From assembly GCA_014529385.2 (NCBI GenBank), contig CM043962.1, forward strand, positions 84,223,621 through 84,283,620: a stretch of 60,000 bases of DNA, written 5' to 3'. This stretch comes from Adiantum capillus-veneris (lineage: Eukaryota > Streptophyta > Polypodiopsida > Polypodiales > Pteridaceae). Below are positions 1-10,170 of this stretch, piece by piece. The first letter of the stretch is position 1. Every line of letters starts with the position of its first letter. The translations under genes and the position numbers were made by a program. The notes under the pieces are model-generated. The model did not search any database. It saw only the letters and a list, made by a program, of their open reading frames with translations, and was not told where the DNA came from.

Positions 1-210
1 GTGCTTTCACAAAAACCAAAAAGGGTAGCTCCACTCAATTGTATGGATTGAAATCCCATGATTGGCATAAAATTCTTCAGGTAAGAGTAGAACAGTTTGT
101 GGTGTCTACATGTCCTTATATATAAGTTGACATTCACTAAGATGTTTTATTGTTTGTAGTTTTTACTTCCCATAACTATTAGTAGTTAAGGAGACACTAA
201 GGTGAAGGCT
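1..210 (+). pseudogene. CACTA TNP2 transposase, upstream fragment
   Basis: The window opens inside an exon that encodes the TNP2 hallmark GLKSHDWH (about 49-72). It ends at a GT donor after the codons for ILQ (about 77). A short intron follows to a TAG acceptor near 159. The next exon starts with FLLPITIS, contains an in-frame TAA, and runs to AAGGCT at 205-210, where Copia-1 is inserted. Reading on from 7652 gives the continuation in the same frame, ending in GEIVR, so the two halves were one exon. TNP2 transposases cut and paste CACTA elements in the nucleus. The stop codon and the insertion make this copy dead. Confidence 0.7.
205..210. repeat. AAGGCT, left copy of probable Copia-1 target duplication
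   Basis: AAGGCT at 205-210 is repeated at 7646-7651, directly after the right LTR. On the left, two extra bases (AA) lie between the repeat and the LTR terminal TG, so the duplication is slightly irregular. Joining the two flanks through one copy keeps the TNP2 exon in frame. Confidence 0.6.
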
Positions 211-212
211 AA

Positions 213-416
213 TGAGTGCGCATGTGCGTGTACGGAGTGTGTGCAAGAGAGGGGAAGAAGAGAAATGGGGAAGGGGGAGATACACAGGCAGCCACTGTCT
301 TGGGTTAGTGGAGAAGAAAGAGAAGTCAACCCTTCCTCTTTCTCTCCCTATATTGAATAGGGAAAATCAAGTGTACAAGGGTGGTTTCCCACGGCCACCT
401 GGCCTACACCCCAACA
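213..416 (-). repeat. Copia-1 3' LTR (left)
   Basis: A 204-bp direct repeat that starts TGAGTGCG and ends CCCCAACA on the plus strand. By eye about 98 percent identical to 7442-7645. Confidence 0.9.
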
Positions 417-427
417 ACCTCCCACTT
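417..427 (-). other. Copia-1 polypurine tract
   Basis: ACCTCCCACTT on the plus strand is AAGTGGGAGGT on the element strand, directly before the 3' LTR. This is the plus-strand priming site. The same 11 bases occur at the matching place in Copia-3 (44043-44053). Confidence 0.8.
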
Positions 428-499
428 GAAGGTCATGGTGGCCAATAGTGGCATTAGTATAGTTAGTCTATACAAAATTGATGAAGCATTTCCGAGGCT

Positions 500-1690
500 T
501 CATCCTACACCCATAAGTTCTATACAATGTGTAAATCGCTCCGAGGCTAGGCTCTTTGTGAGAGCATCGGCGGGGTTTTCATCAGTGTGAACCTTGATAA
601 GCTCGATACGCTTGCCAGCCAATGCATCTCGTATGACATGGTATCAAACCTCTATGTGTTTCGACTTTGAGTGAAACGCTGGATTCTTTGCCAAAGCAAT
701 GGCACTCTGACTATCACAATGTAGTACTGGAACCTCGTGAATGCCCAAATCTCCCACTAGACGAGCCAACCATATGGCTTCCTTGCTGGCGTCAGACGCA
801 GCAACATATTCTGCCTCAGTGGTAGATGAAGACGTGCAATCTTGGAGACACGATCTCCAAGAGATAGGTGCTCCAGCAAACATGAACACATAGCCAGATG
901 TGGATCTTCTACGATCCACGCAACCCGCATAATCCGCATTCGTGTAACCTACAATAGATGCATCACTGTTTCCGAAGCGTAAACACTTGCTAGCTGTACC
1001 TTTCAAATATCTGAGGATTTTCTTCATTGCGTCCCAATGCTTCTTGCCAGGGTTTGCCATGTACCTACTAACCACTCCCACTGCATGTGCAATGTCTGGT
1101 CTTGTGGCTACCATAGCGTACATCAAACTGCCAACTGCTGAAGAATATGGTACTTTCACCATTTCCTCTTTCTCAGCCACTGTCTTGAGAGAGTCCTCCT
1201 TGCTAAGTTTGGAGTATGCTTGTATTGGGGTACTCAATGACTTCCCCCCCTGCATACTAAAACGTTGCAAGACTTTGTGAATGTAGTTGTTTCATGTAGA
1301 CATCTTCATCTAGATCCCCGTGAAGAAATGCAGTGTTCACATCCATTTGGACAAGTTCCATGTCCTGGATAGCAACCAAGCCAAGCACGGTGCGAAGTGT
1401 AGTCATTTTGACTACTGGAGAGAAAATCTCATCAAAATCCACACCTTTTTGTTGCTTGAAACCCTTGGCAACTAGATAAGCCTTGTATCTAGGCTCGGGA
1501 TCTTCCGCTGTATACTTCTTCTTGTATACCCACTTGCAAGGTAAAGCATTTTTGCCTTTTGGTAATTCAACCAAATCCCATGTCTCGTTAGCCACAATCA
1601 AATTGTATTCTGATTGCATAGCCTGCTCCCACTTAACGCTGCTGTTTCTAATTCCTGGCTCATGAGATGAGAGTGAGGTATAGAAAGACT
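500..1690 (-). pseudogene. Copia-1 pol remnant: RT N-terminus fused to RNase H
   Basis: From about 1640 down to 1285 the minus strand encodes the start of a Copia reverse transcriptase: the ETWDLVELPKGK entry, the CKWVYK motif, the VAKGFKQQ motif and the MDVNTAFLHG motif. Shortly after that the sequence jumps to the later FSMQGGK connection region and RNase H (1270-644, with the ADYAGC, STSGYVF and TEAEYVA motifs, then CDSQSAIALA). About 130 residues, including the YVDD catalytic motif, are gone. RNase H continues past a stop near 643 to about 500. The protein cannot polymerise DNA. Integrase is absent altogether. Confidence 0.85.
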
Positions 1691-4190
1691 TTTGAGGATT
1701 TACCCTTTTGTTTTGGAGACGGGGTGATTGTCGGCGCTAGAAAACCCTTGAATCTTTTGGTGCAAGGGAGAGGGAGGGACCACGCGTTCGTAGTAGCTTT
1801 CTCAAGTTGTGAAGGCTTGTTGTGGATGTAGGTGGAATAGGTGGCAAAGATGGGGACGTAGATGTAGAGAAGCCTGGTGCTACTTGAAAGCCTACCGTTG
1901 TGAGAACGCCTATTCGGATGTCGAGGGAGAAAATGATGGCCTTTTCTTCACTTTGGGTTGCACTCATGTCGAAGGTGCGGTTTTTGGCTACAATGTGAGC
2001 ATGATGCAGCTTGTTCCTTGCTTTTACGCTTGTGGGGATGATGAGAAATGTAAACAATCTGAGTAGGGAAAGAGGGTCTTACCACTTCTTCTATGCTAAC
2101 AATACAACACCCTGGCAAGAGTGTCTTGATGACTTGTGTCAAACCTGCTTGAAGCTCCTCCTCTTTAGTGGTCCAATTAGAGAATTCAAGAAGCCACTCG
2201 TCCATGAAGAGAAGTAAACATGTCAGCCTTGTAAACTGAAGGTTTCAAGAGCCCTCCTCCGTGGGGGCACCAAATGAGAGGCGGAAGTGAAAAAATAGAC
2301 CCGGTGGCCTCTACACCAAGACTATGCACAATGGCCTCATCATGGGGGATACACAATAGGGGCACCACCTAGCAAGATATGCGGCTAGGACGCATACATA
2401 TACACAATGAAGCATGCCATGGAAAACAATTTCAAGATCCACGCCCAAATGTGGAATGGGGTGGTCGGAGAATAAGGTGAGAGGAGTGGTGAATGAGTGA
2501 GAATGGGCTTGCTACTCGTGCATGTTAGTAAGGAAGATAATGAGGTAGGGGAAACTTGCGATTATGCTCACTTATCATACAAGAGGTGGAGAATCCGCAC
2601 ACCTCAAGATGGAAGTAGCAAGATGATAGGAATATGAGAGGGAGAGAGAGAGTGTGTGTGTATGGTGGCGAATCCGCACACCTTTACATAAGCAGAAAAA
2701 AAAGGCAAGGAACAAGCATATACCATACTCACAATGAGATGTATCCAAAGCGACACAAAGTATGGCACCAAGATGGAGTGTGTTGATTGCTTGCAAAAGA
2801 TGAATACAATAGGTAGCGTATGGCAGGAAAATGAGAAGGGGACAAGATCGTAGGAGGCATAATGGAGAGATGGGAGTTGATGGCGAGGAATATCATGAGT
2901 GTGTCCACCCTTCTTCTTCTTGAAATTGTGCCTTCAATCCTTAATTACCAGTGGTGTGGAGGTGTGGTGCTCATCTTTTGTGCATGGTGATGGTGATGAT
3001 GATAGTGTTGTGATTATGTGATTAGGGTTCATGCTACAAGCATGTAGCACAAGAGTGTGTATGGATAGGTGTGTGTGTGTGTGTGTGTGTCTTTTTTTAA
3101 GTGAGCTCTCATGGCCTCCTTATATAGGGAAGGAGGGGAGGATGTAGCAATATTTCTATTTGAGGTGAGTGTCCCACTTTGGTGACTAGGAAAATGGGGT
3201 GCATGTGACTGTGGCTCCCATCTTGTCTCCTCATTATTTAAAATACCAGAGTCAATAGAGAGAGAAGATGAGAGAATGTAGGTAGGATGTAAAGGATAAG
3301 CGATATTTACAATAGTTTAGCTTTGGCTGGACATAAGCTTATTAGGGAGAGAAGAGAGAGGTAAGAAATTTACAAGAGAGATTGTCAAAGGTGGATAGTT
3401 GTTGATGAGGATGGATCCTCCAAAAATGGTGATAGAATCACTCTAGACTTGCCAAGACCTCATTAAAAGAGCCTTGTCTCATGTAATCATGCTTGAAGAC
3501 TTGTAAAACCATAGCCATTCTAGAGGGAAGAAAATTGGGGATGGCATGTGTCACCATTACACGAGAAAACTGGGGTCCACTACAAAAATCATATCTCCGT
3601 GTTCATAACTCCAAAAATTCTGAAAAAAATTGAGCTAAAAGTTGAGATCACGAGCTACATCTTTCATCTTGAACGCTCCTTCAGATTCGGGGTTCTTCTC
3701 TACTTAAAAAATTCAGCCAAATAATGTATTATTTGTGGATGCAAAGGTCTTTTGGTGGTCATCTTTGAGTGGACTTCTCTCTTGCCTTCAAGTGTAAGCT
3801 CCTTCATGTGTATGAAAACATGACCTAGAGTTTTGAAAAGATTGGCCTAGAGTTTTGAAAACATGGCCTAGAGGTATTATTGAAATTTGAAAGTGGGATT
3901 GAGGTTTGAAAATGAAAACTAGTGAATAAAATATTTGGTAGGGTGGAATAATATATATACATGAAAAATATATTAGAAAATACTAAACTATATAATGTAA
4001 TTTAGAATATATATATTTAATATTTAAGGTCAAAAGAGATATCAACAAAGAAAGCTTACTTATTTACGCTACATCGTGATTGATTAGCATAAGTCTTATT
4101 TATTTAATAAAGGCTAAAACTTTTGTGAAAAGGGGAAGAAAAATCAAAAGTAACTTATATAATAGGAAATATTTTGGTAAAAGGGCAAAG
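1691..4190. other. Foreign segment inside Copia-1, origin unknown
   Basis: It replaces the integrase and half of RT. No retroelement protein is recognisable here. A minus-strand open stretch at about 2205-1737 (two overlapping frames, so one frameshift) encodes a CSHCSQKPHLRHEC segment that resembles a zinc-knuckle spacing, then a Ser/Pro-rich tail; I do not recognise the family. A short GT run lies at 3070-3090. The part from 3900 to 4140 is very AT-rich. The outer edges carry an 11-base imperfect inverted repeat (TTTACCCTTTT at 1699-1709, AAAAGGGCAAA at 4179-4189), which may or may not be meaningful. Confidence 0.4.
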
Positions 4191-4768
4191 ATATATGGGA
4201 GGGTTCCCATGCATGGAAAGGCTTGCCTCAACAGCATTGAATTCTAACTTGCCATTCGGAGCCGAATTGCTAATGGTTGTGCAATAGATATCCCATGAAC
4301 TGGGTAGAGAGCATAATAAGAAGATAGACTTGAGTTCATCATCAAACTCCTTAAATCCTTGAGATGTCAGCTGACTGAACAAGGAGTTGAACTCATTTAA
4401 ATGACTGGAAACTGTGCTACCTTCTTTCATGTTGAGCTTCATAAGGTTTTTCATGAGAAAAACTTTGTTGGATGAACTTTTGCTCTCCCATGCTGAACAT
4501 AAGCTATCCCAAAGTTCCTTGGTTGTTTTCTTCCCTATGATAGTGAAGAAGACTGACTCAGCTAGATGTAGACGTATCGTAGCCATGGCTTTTGCATCCA
4601 AAAGCTCCCATTGAGCTTGTGTATAATCATCATCCTCTGCGCGCTCTTTCAACGGTTCTGAGAGGCCTTTGTTTATCAAAACATCTTTCATGCACTCTTT
4701 CCACATGGTGAAGTTGCTGCATCGAACTTCCGAATGAAATAGTCCTCCTTTTCTGAAGAGGAAGCCAT
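4190..4768 (-). pseudogene. Copia-1 gag remnant
   Basis: The start codon is at 4766-4768 (MASSSEKEDYF). A one-base shift near 4715 moves the frame into the long open frame that encodes MWKECMKDVLINKG and the Copia gag (UBN2/DUF4219-like) core, with AMATIRLHLAES, NKVFLMKNLMKLNM and HLNEFNSLFSQL. The Gag protein would package the element RNA in virus-like particles. The homology stops near 4200, before the zinc knuckle, where the foreign segment begins. Confidence 0.8.
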
Positions 4769-6216
4769 CGCTGATAAGAGGGTTTGAGAGGTGCCAAACT
4801 ATGGCGAGAAGCTGGAGAAATTTGGACAGAGTAACCTTTGTATCGGGAGTAAAATCTCAATCGAAATAGACTCGAGAGTGCCAACAATGAAAGTCACGAC
4901 TCGCGGGAAGTAAATCCGGCAGAGTCTCCTTTGTATGAGGAGTCAAAACTCAACTCAAAATGCATATAAATGTGCCAACTGCACTAACTGGGCATCTGCT
5001 GCACAAAAACACTGCTATGTGAGTGCCAACTCGGCATCAAAAGCATAAATAACCATCCAGATACATATCCTATGGCGAGGGTACCGTAAAAGGGGAACTC
5101 CAGCTACCTGTATCACCGAAGGTGTCTCAACATTCGAGCACACCCCAGCTCAAAGAAAACCTCACGCTATCGACCCTCCAAAAGGCTAATGCAGACACAA
5201 ATGGACTAGCCACAATCTCAGAAAGGGCTCTTCCGGTCCAAGTCTCAGAAACGGCCGGGAAAAACTGCCATAATGGCCAAAAAATGGCTCCACACGTAGT
5301 ACAGTGGGCATTGTTAGCAACTCAATGTACATGAGTAAAATCGCGCTCAAACAGGCGCCAAGAACTGCTGCATGTAGTGAAAGTGATCCATGCGGGGATA
5401 TCTGCTCTGAAAAGAGCTCAGTAGCACTAGGTGTGCTCACAACAAAATGCATCTGTCAACGCATGTGTCCGCAAAGAATCTGCTGTCGAAATGACTGCCA
5501 AATTGCCTGTGAAAGCGTTGTGTTTGGTAACCTGGAGAATCTATGAGTGAATGGGCTGAAATACCCCCCCTGTAGCCTGTAACCTGCGTGTCGGTGTCGC
5601 TATGTGCCGATTTCTGCCGTCGGGCAGAAATATGCTAGTCGAATAGCCGCCAAAGGTGTCGTATCCGTAAACTGTGTCGTACAGGGCGATCGGTGCGCTC
5701 GATGCCGATGTCGGGTGTCACTCCTCTATGATAGAGGTACCTCACCCGCGCATGTCGCAAGCACGATCGTCGATCGCGGGAACGCGCTCGTGTGGGGAAG
5801 CGCCCGGTGTGGGTCAGATGTCGGAAATCCTCCGCAATGAGGAGTGTCGAGCCGGTGTGCATGAGCGATGTCAATGTCGATGTCGCCTTCCGCCGCCGAG
5901 CAGAAGTGGCTAGCCGAGTAGCCATAAAACGCCAAAGCTCGAGCGTCCAATACCGAGTCGGATCGGTATCAATCGCAAATTTTCCTCAATCTGAGAAGAT
6001 TGCTTTCAAAAGTGTCGGACTCGGTTGCTTGTGCTCACTTGCAAGCATGATGTCAAGCTCTCTATTGGTATCTCTCACTCTCTCTCTTTAGTTTGGAGAG
6101 TCACTGTCAGGGTAGCTCATGTCAATGAGCTTATTGGCTATGAATCGGGGGTGGAGGCCGGGTGTGCACCCACCCTTGCACACAAGATTTGTGTTAAAGG
6201 GTCACACCAAAAAAAA
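4769..6216 (-). other. Copia-1 5' leader, GC-rich and repeat-containing
   Basis: Untranslated leader of the element, read right to left. A block at 5105-5137 (GTATCACCGAAGG, then TCTCAACATTCGAG) matches the leader of Copia-3 at 48443-48478, which supports common ancestry. Two related blocks with a CTTTGTAT core (about 4826-4896 and 4919-4985) look like a diverged duplication of about 92 bp. The part from 5540 to 5980 is rich in GTCG words and contains a degenerate repeat (GGGCAGAAATATGCTAGTCG near 5623, GAGCAGAAGTGGCTAGCCG near 5898). No protein-coding signal was found. Confidence 0.55.
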
Positions 6217-6226
6217 AATTGAATTC

Positions 6227-6664
6227 GTGAGCAAGGGAAAGTAGCATCAGTAGAGATTGTGAGTGCGGAGAGAGAAGGAAGGCAGGCATAGCAACAATGA
6301 CCTCTGCATCTGCCATCAGCAGCTCCACATTCACTGAGCAGACTGTGTTGAAGTCACAGAGCGAGCTGTCCAAGAGGGTTGGCAATGTGGATGCTCGCGT
6401 GACAATGAGGAGGACAGTGAAGAGCACCCCAGAGATCATCTGGCATGGCCCTGACTGCCCCAAGTACTTGGGCCCCTTCTCTGAGGCTACCGACGAGTTT
6501 CCGGGTGACTACGGCTGGGACACGGCCGGTCTTTCTGCAGACCCAGAGACATTCGCCAAGAACAGGGAGCTCGAGGTGATTAACGCGAGATGGGCAATGC
6601 TCGGTGCCCTGGGGTGTGTGACCCCCGAGTTGCTAGCCAAGAATGGGGTGAAATTCAGAGAAGC
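6227..6664 (+). pseudogene. LHCB: Captured LHCB (LHCII chlorophyll a/b-binding protein) fragment
   Basis: An ATG at 6297 opens a frame encoding the N-terminal part of an LHCII-type antenna protein: a short Ser/Thr-rich start, then [40 protein letters not shown] and the first chlorophyll-binding helix ([18 protein letters not shown]) up to GVKF near 6655. The family is about 265 residues, and only about 120 are present. A few residues usually found between LGPFSE and EFPGDYG are missing. LHCII binds chlorophyll in thylakoid membranes and feeds photosystem II. After GVKF the frame loses clear similarity. The piece has about 70 bp of apparent 5' UTR and lies antisense within Copia-1, between two AATTGAATTC direct repeats. 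It cannot make a working antenna protein. Confidence 0.85.
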
Positions 6665-6674
6665 AATTGAATTC

Positions 6675-7424
6675 TTCTGCTCTATTTTACCCAGTTGCAG
6701 CTCTCTCAAGCCTCGTTTTCTTGAGTCACTGTGTGTGTTTGTGGCTACTGCAATCCAAATCCCCCCAATTGTCCCCGATTGCCCAATTTTCCTACTTCAA
6801 TCCCCCCAAGCTCTGTCGACCTACCTGCTCACGGCTCTTATTGCCCAATACAGGCTGCCCAAAATCCCATGCTTGGATTTGCACCAGTCTCCTACACACA
6901 ATGAGTGTGTGTGTGTGTAACAACAAGATCTCCTGCCCTGCTTCTCAACCTGCTTTAAGCCTCGCTGCAGCCCGAATTTGCTTGGCTTAGCTCAGCTTCA
7001 ATTTCCCCTTTGCTCCCTTACTTGATTGGAGCTTCACAGAAAAGCTCAAAGCAGCTAGTGCTCACGAATTGGCTCAATTGCAAATGTGTGTATCACACGC
7101 CACCAAAAGGCCTACTGCTTGCACGTGCTCGGTTGCTCCAATGTTTTCGATTAAAGCTTTGCTTAATACAACTCTCCAAAGCTCTTGTCTGCTGCTTAGT
7201 TCTCCTCTGCAGATCTAGTTTCTTGCTAAGATTCCTTCAAGACTCTCAAGCTTCCCTCTCCTTGAGAGGGGTTGCGCATGTCGGAGTCCAAGATCTTGCC
7301 GATCCGCTTCAGATCTCCCACTACCGAGCTCAGGTTCGAGCTCCAAGCTCCGCCATAGCCGGTGAGCTCCGTCGCTTCCGTGTCGATCGCCGGGAAAGCG
7401 TCGCACGCACCAATCGCTACAGTA
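6675..7424 (-). other. Copia-1 leader between the LHCB fragment and the primer site
   Basis: No convincing gene. It holds a short GT run (6903-6919) and pyrimidine-rich sequence. A possible LHCB continuation was looked for here and not seen. Confidence 0.4.
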
Positions 7425-7436
7425 GCTCTAATACCA
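7425..7436 (-). other. Copia-1 primer-binding site (tRNA-Met)
   Basis: GCTCTAATACCA on the plus strand is TGGTATTAGAGC on the element strand, one mismatch from the standard plant tRNA-iMet primer site TGGTATCAGAGC. It lies five bases inside the 5' LTR. Confidence 0.85.
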
Positions 7437-7441
7437 ATTGA

Positions 7442-7645
7442 TGAGTGCGCGTGTGCGTGTACGGAGTGTGTGCAAGAGAGGGGAAGAAGAGAAATGGGGA
7501 AGGGGGAGATACACAGGCAGCCACTGTCTTGGGTTAGTGGAAAAGAAAGAGAAGTCAACCCTTCCTCTTTCTCTCCCTATATTGAATAGGGAAAATCAAG
7601 TGTACAAGGGTGGTTTCCCACGGCCACCTGGTATACACCCCAACA
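7442..7645 (-). repeat. Copia-1 5' LTR (right)
   Basis: The second 204-bp LTR copy, TGAGTGCG to CCCCAACA, followed at 7646 by the AAGGCT flank. Confidence 0.9.
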
Positions 7646-8953
7646 AAGGCTGCAATATTCAAAGTGGGTGAGATTGTGAGGTAATGGTTTTTTTTTCAAG
7701 TACTATATCATGTTTTTCCATGTACAATGGAATTTTTTTTCATGTACTATATTATTTGTGCCTTGTAGATTTGTGAGCTCCAAGGAGATAGAAGTGGAAG
7801 CATACCAGTAGCTCATCAGCTAGCAGTAGAGACAATGTGTGCTATTGTCCACATACAATTCTTGTTATCCAAGTACACCTATTTCTTCACCTTGTTGAGG
7901 AGATTGCCATTTGTGGGGTGGTTCACTCTAGATGGATGTTCTTCTTGGAGAGATTCTTGAAGACTTTAAAGGATTTTGTTAGATTGAGGTCACAACCGGA
8001 GGTATGCAAAATCAATACAATATAGATATCATTTATATGCTATGGAGTTACTAATAAAAATATGTGGTTTTAATGTTTTCAGGCGAGCATGGCAGAAGGT
8101 TGGGTGGTGCAAGAGGCATTTGTGTATGTCTCACAGTATCTCATCACAGTGGATCCATCATTGCCTTGTCTGTGGAGTGAGGAAGAGGATCCTAAGAAGC
8201 ACTCAACCATTCCCAGTGGAAAAGGCTCACTCTTGGTCATGCATAGAGAGTTTCATGCCATAGTCAACAACTATTGTTTACTCAATGCCACCTTCATGAC
8301 CAAATGGGTCAATATGTACTAAGAAGCCCGCGCAGCTAGAGAAAGGGATAGAGATGCATAGAAGAGGTCGCATGGAGGTAGAAGCGCATCTCCTTTTCCT
8401 AAAGAGCTTGCAAAATATCATGATTTGATTCAGGTAGAGTGGATCCATAATGCCATGACCAATGCCAAAGAACAAGGAGAACAAATAAGCCCTAAAGAAT
8501 GGGAGTATGCGCGAGGATGTTTGCACAAGGTGAGTGTGTATATGTTATGTATGCATGTATGAAAATCACTTTATGAAATGCGATGTAACCTCTTATGCAT
8601 TGTGATTGTAGGGTCTCACTTTCAACTCCATTTGGTCCGAAGGCCGACATTTCCGCACCCGCAAGATAGATGAGCGTCGGACCACTAACGATTGTGGCAT
8701 GATGGGAAACTTTAACACAACAACAGATGAGGTCAAATATTGTGGTACTATAGAGAGAATAATCAAAGTGGATTTCATATCTTTTCACAAATTTCTCTTT
8801 GAGTGCCGATGGTTTGCGGGTGAGGTCAAAAGACATGAAAATGGGCTCATTATGGTGGATTCCACCCAATTCCATCGGGGAAAAACTGATAACTTGGTGT
8901 ATCCTAGTAGTTGCGAGCAGGTAATTTAGGCTATGTGCAATCAACTTAAATTA

Positions 8954-8985
<32 letters not shown>

Positions 8986-9379
8986 CAGCTTATTGTTTGT
9001 GTGTGACGTACAGGTTTTTTATGTGCCATGTATATATCAAAGAAGACTTTGGTATGTCATTCCAGTCACGCCGCGGGGTAGATCTATCTTTGCAGAGACG
9101 GACATTGAGCCAGTAATTGATCCCATCATACCATCACCACAAGATGCAGAGGAAGATGTAGTTGAAGTTGAAGAAGGTCAGCCAAGCCTTGCAACTAGTC
9201 ATCTTGAGGAGGACGAAGAGGGAGAAAGCGATGATGATTCTACAGGAGGTGATGGAGAGGAGGAAGAATCTCTAAACTTGTTTATTGATTTGAATACTTG
9301 GACCCTAGTGCTTGTAGAGATCTTATACAAGATGAGAATTAATAAAACTCTCCATTCTTTTTTTTGGTGTATTATATGA
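7646..9379 (+). pseudogene. CACTA TNP2 transposase, C-terminal exons (DUF4218 and DUF4216 domains)
   Basis: The coding sequence resumes at the Copia-1 junction. An exon ending at 8001 encodes the DUF4218 signature (HLVEEI, CGVVHSRWMFFLERFLKTLK). The intron 8002-8082 has a GT donor and an AG acceptor. Exon 8083-8529 encodes MAEGWVVQEAFVYVSQYL and then has in-frame stops near 8320 and 8359. Exon 8612-8920 encodes a DUF4216-type segment (FNSIWSEGRHFRTRKIDE, then GMMGNFNTTTDEV). The last exon, 9014-9379, has RRLWYVIPVTPRG and an acidic tail (EEDEEGESDDD). Both domains are typical of the C-terminal half of plant CACTA transposases. The stops, an apparent frame change near 7835 and the Copia insertion make it a pseudogene. 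An AT repeat lies in the intron at 8958-8982. Confidence 0.8.
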
Positions 9380-9720
9380 TTAATTCGCAAATGTTTCGTA
9401 GTGTGCTACTTATGAATAGTATTTGTAATGGTTTTGTTGTGAGTATTATGATTTATGTAGAGAATTTTTGGAGTGAAAGAGAGATTAAGTGAAGTGAGCA
9501 TTCAGTGTAGGAGTTGTAGTTTGTAAATACATTTTGAGTTGTATTTGATTTAAATGGTACCCGCAGGAGAGGAGGGGGAGGGGGTCTATGGCCTTGGCAG
9601 TAATGGTCACGGTAATACAGGCGGTTATACGTCGCATGAACAACAAAGCTATTTCTCTCTCCTCATTTTGAATTTCTCTCTCTTGTTTTGCAGTAATGGT
9701 CCGTGGTAAACACCACGATC

Positions 9721-9730
9721 TCTCATAGTG
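9721..9730. repeat. Probable right terminus of the CACTA element
   Basis: TCTCATAGTG, that is CACTATGAGA inverted. PPR-like sequence starts immediately after it. The partner terminus is outside the window. Confidence 0.5.
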
Positions 9731-9823
9731 AACTGTCACCTCTTGGAATGCACTAATTGCGGGATGTGCACAACAAGAGCATGGCCATAACGCTCTAGGT
9801 TGTTTTCAGCAAATGCAAATGGA
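9731..9823 (+). pseudogene. PPR fragment next to the CACTA end
   Basis: It encodes SWNALIAGCAQQEHGHNAL and then CFQQMQME, the junction of two plant pentatricopeptide repeats. It closely matches the segment at 13798-13880. PPR proteins bind organellar RNA. Only part of one repeat is present, so this is the stump of a PPR gene or pseudogene into which the CACTA element inserted. Confidence 0.65.
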
Positions 9824-10170
9824 GAAATTTACACGACATTAGATTTTGAGCTTTGCCTTTAGGAAAATCGAGAAATCTACACAACTTTTACGGCAATTAC
9901 CGAAAAAAGCTCCAAAGTTTACCTTTAAAAATCAAGAAAATTTCAAATTTGCCCTTATTTTCACTGGTTAAGGGAAATGTATTTTTCTCACCTTGGTTAT
10001 GAGGAGTGTTAATTGCAAATTTTCATATTCTAGAGATATTCTCTCTAGAATATGAAAATGTATTTTCACTGGTTAGGGGAAATGTATTTTTCTCACCTTG
10101 GTTATGAGGAGTGTTAATTGCAAATTTTCATATTCTCTCTAGAAATTTTTTCTATTTTATCCCTAGAAAA
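9824..10170. repeat. AT-rich spacer with a tandem duplication and a perfect hairpin
   Basis: A unit of about 75 bp beginning TATTTTCACTGG occurs at 9956-10030 and again at 10061-10136. Between the copies lies a perfect 16-bp inverted repeat, TTTCATATTCTAGAGA at 10021-10036 and its complement at 10042-10057, with a 5-base loop. No gene was seen. Confidence 0.75.

Larger units (their letters stand above)
213..7645 (-). mobile_element. Copia-1: chimeric, non-autonomous Copia LTR retrotransposon
   Basis: It is bounded by two 204-bp direct LTRs (213-416 and 7442-7645) that differ at about four positions. A polypurine tract sits beside the left LTR and a tRNA-Met primer site beside the right one, so the element reads right to left. 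The interior holds, in element order, a long leader with an antisense LHCB fragment, a frameshifted gag, about 2.5 kb of unrelated sequence, and the C-terminal part of pol. Integrase and the reverse-transcriptase catalytic core are missing. It must therefore have been mobilised by proteins from a relative. Copia-3 shares the same PPT and leader motifs and is a plausible related family. Confidence 0.85.
1..9730 (+). mobile_element. CACTA (En/Spm) DNA transposon, 3' part, split by Copia-1
   Basis: TNP2-type transposase coding sequence is seen at 1-77 and resumes at 7646-9379. The stretch between is the Copia-1 retrotransposon. The probable right end is at 9730, where the sequence reads TCTCATAGTG, the reverse complement of a CACTA-type terminus (CACTATGAGA). 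Two related GTAATGG-containing blocks lie just inside it (about 9597-9640 and 9692-9720), as expected for subterminal repeats. The left end lies outside the window, so terminal repeats cannot be compared. The domain content makes the superfamily call firm; the exact right end is less sure. Confidence 0.7.

Noticed and set aside
3578-3590. CACTACAAAAATC, which resembles a CACTA transposon terminus
   Set aside because: No matching inverted partner, no transposase nearby on the right side, and the word is short. It lies within the foreign block of Copia-1.
5604-5950. GC-rich overlapping frames on both strands
   Set aside because: They overlap each other on both strands in the Copia-1 leader, with no domain, and arise from GC-rich composition.
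9485-9739. 84-codon minus-strand frame at the CACTA end
   Set aside because: It overlaps the subterminal region and terminus of the transposon and has no family resemblance.
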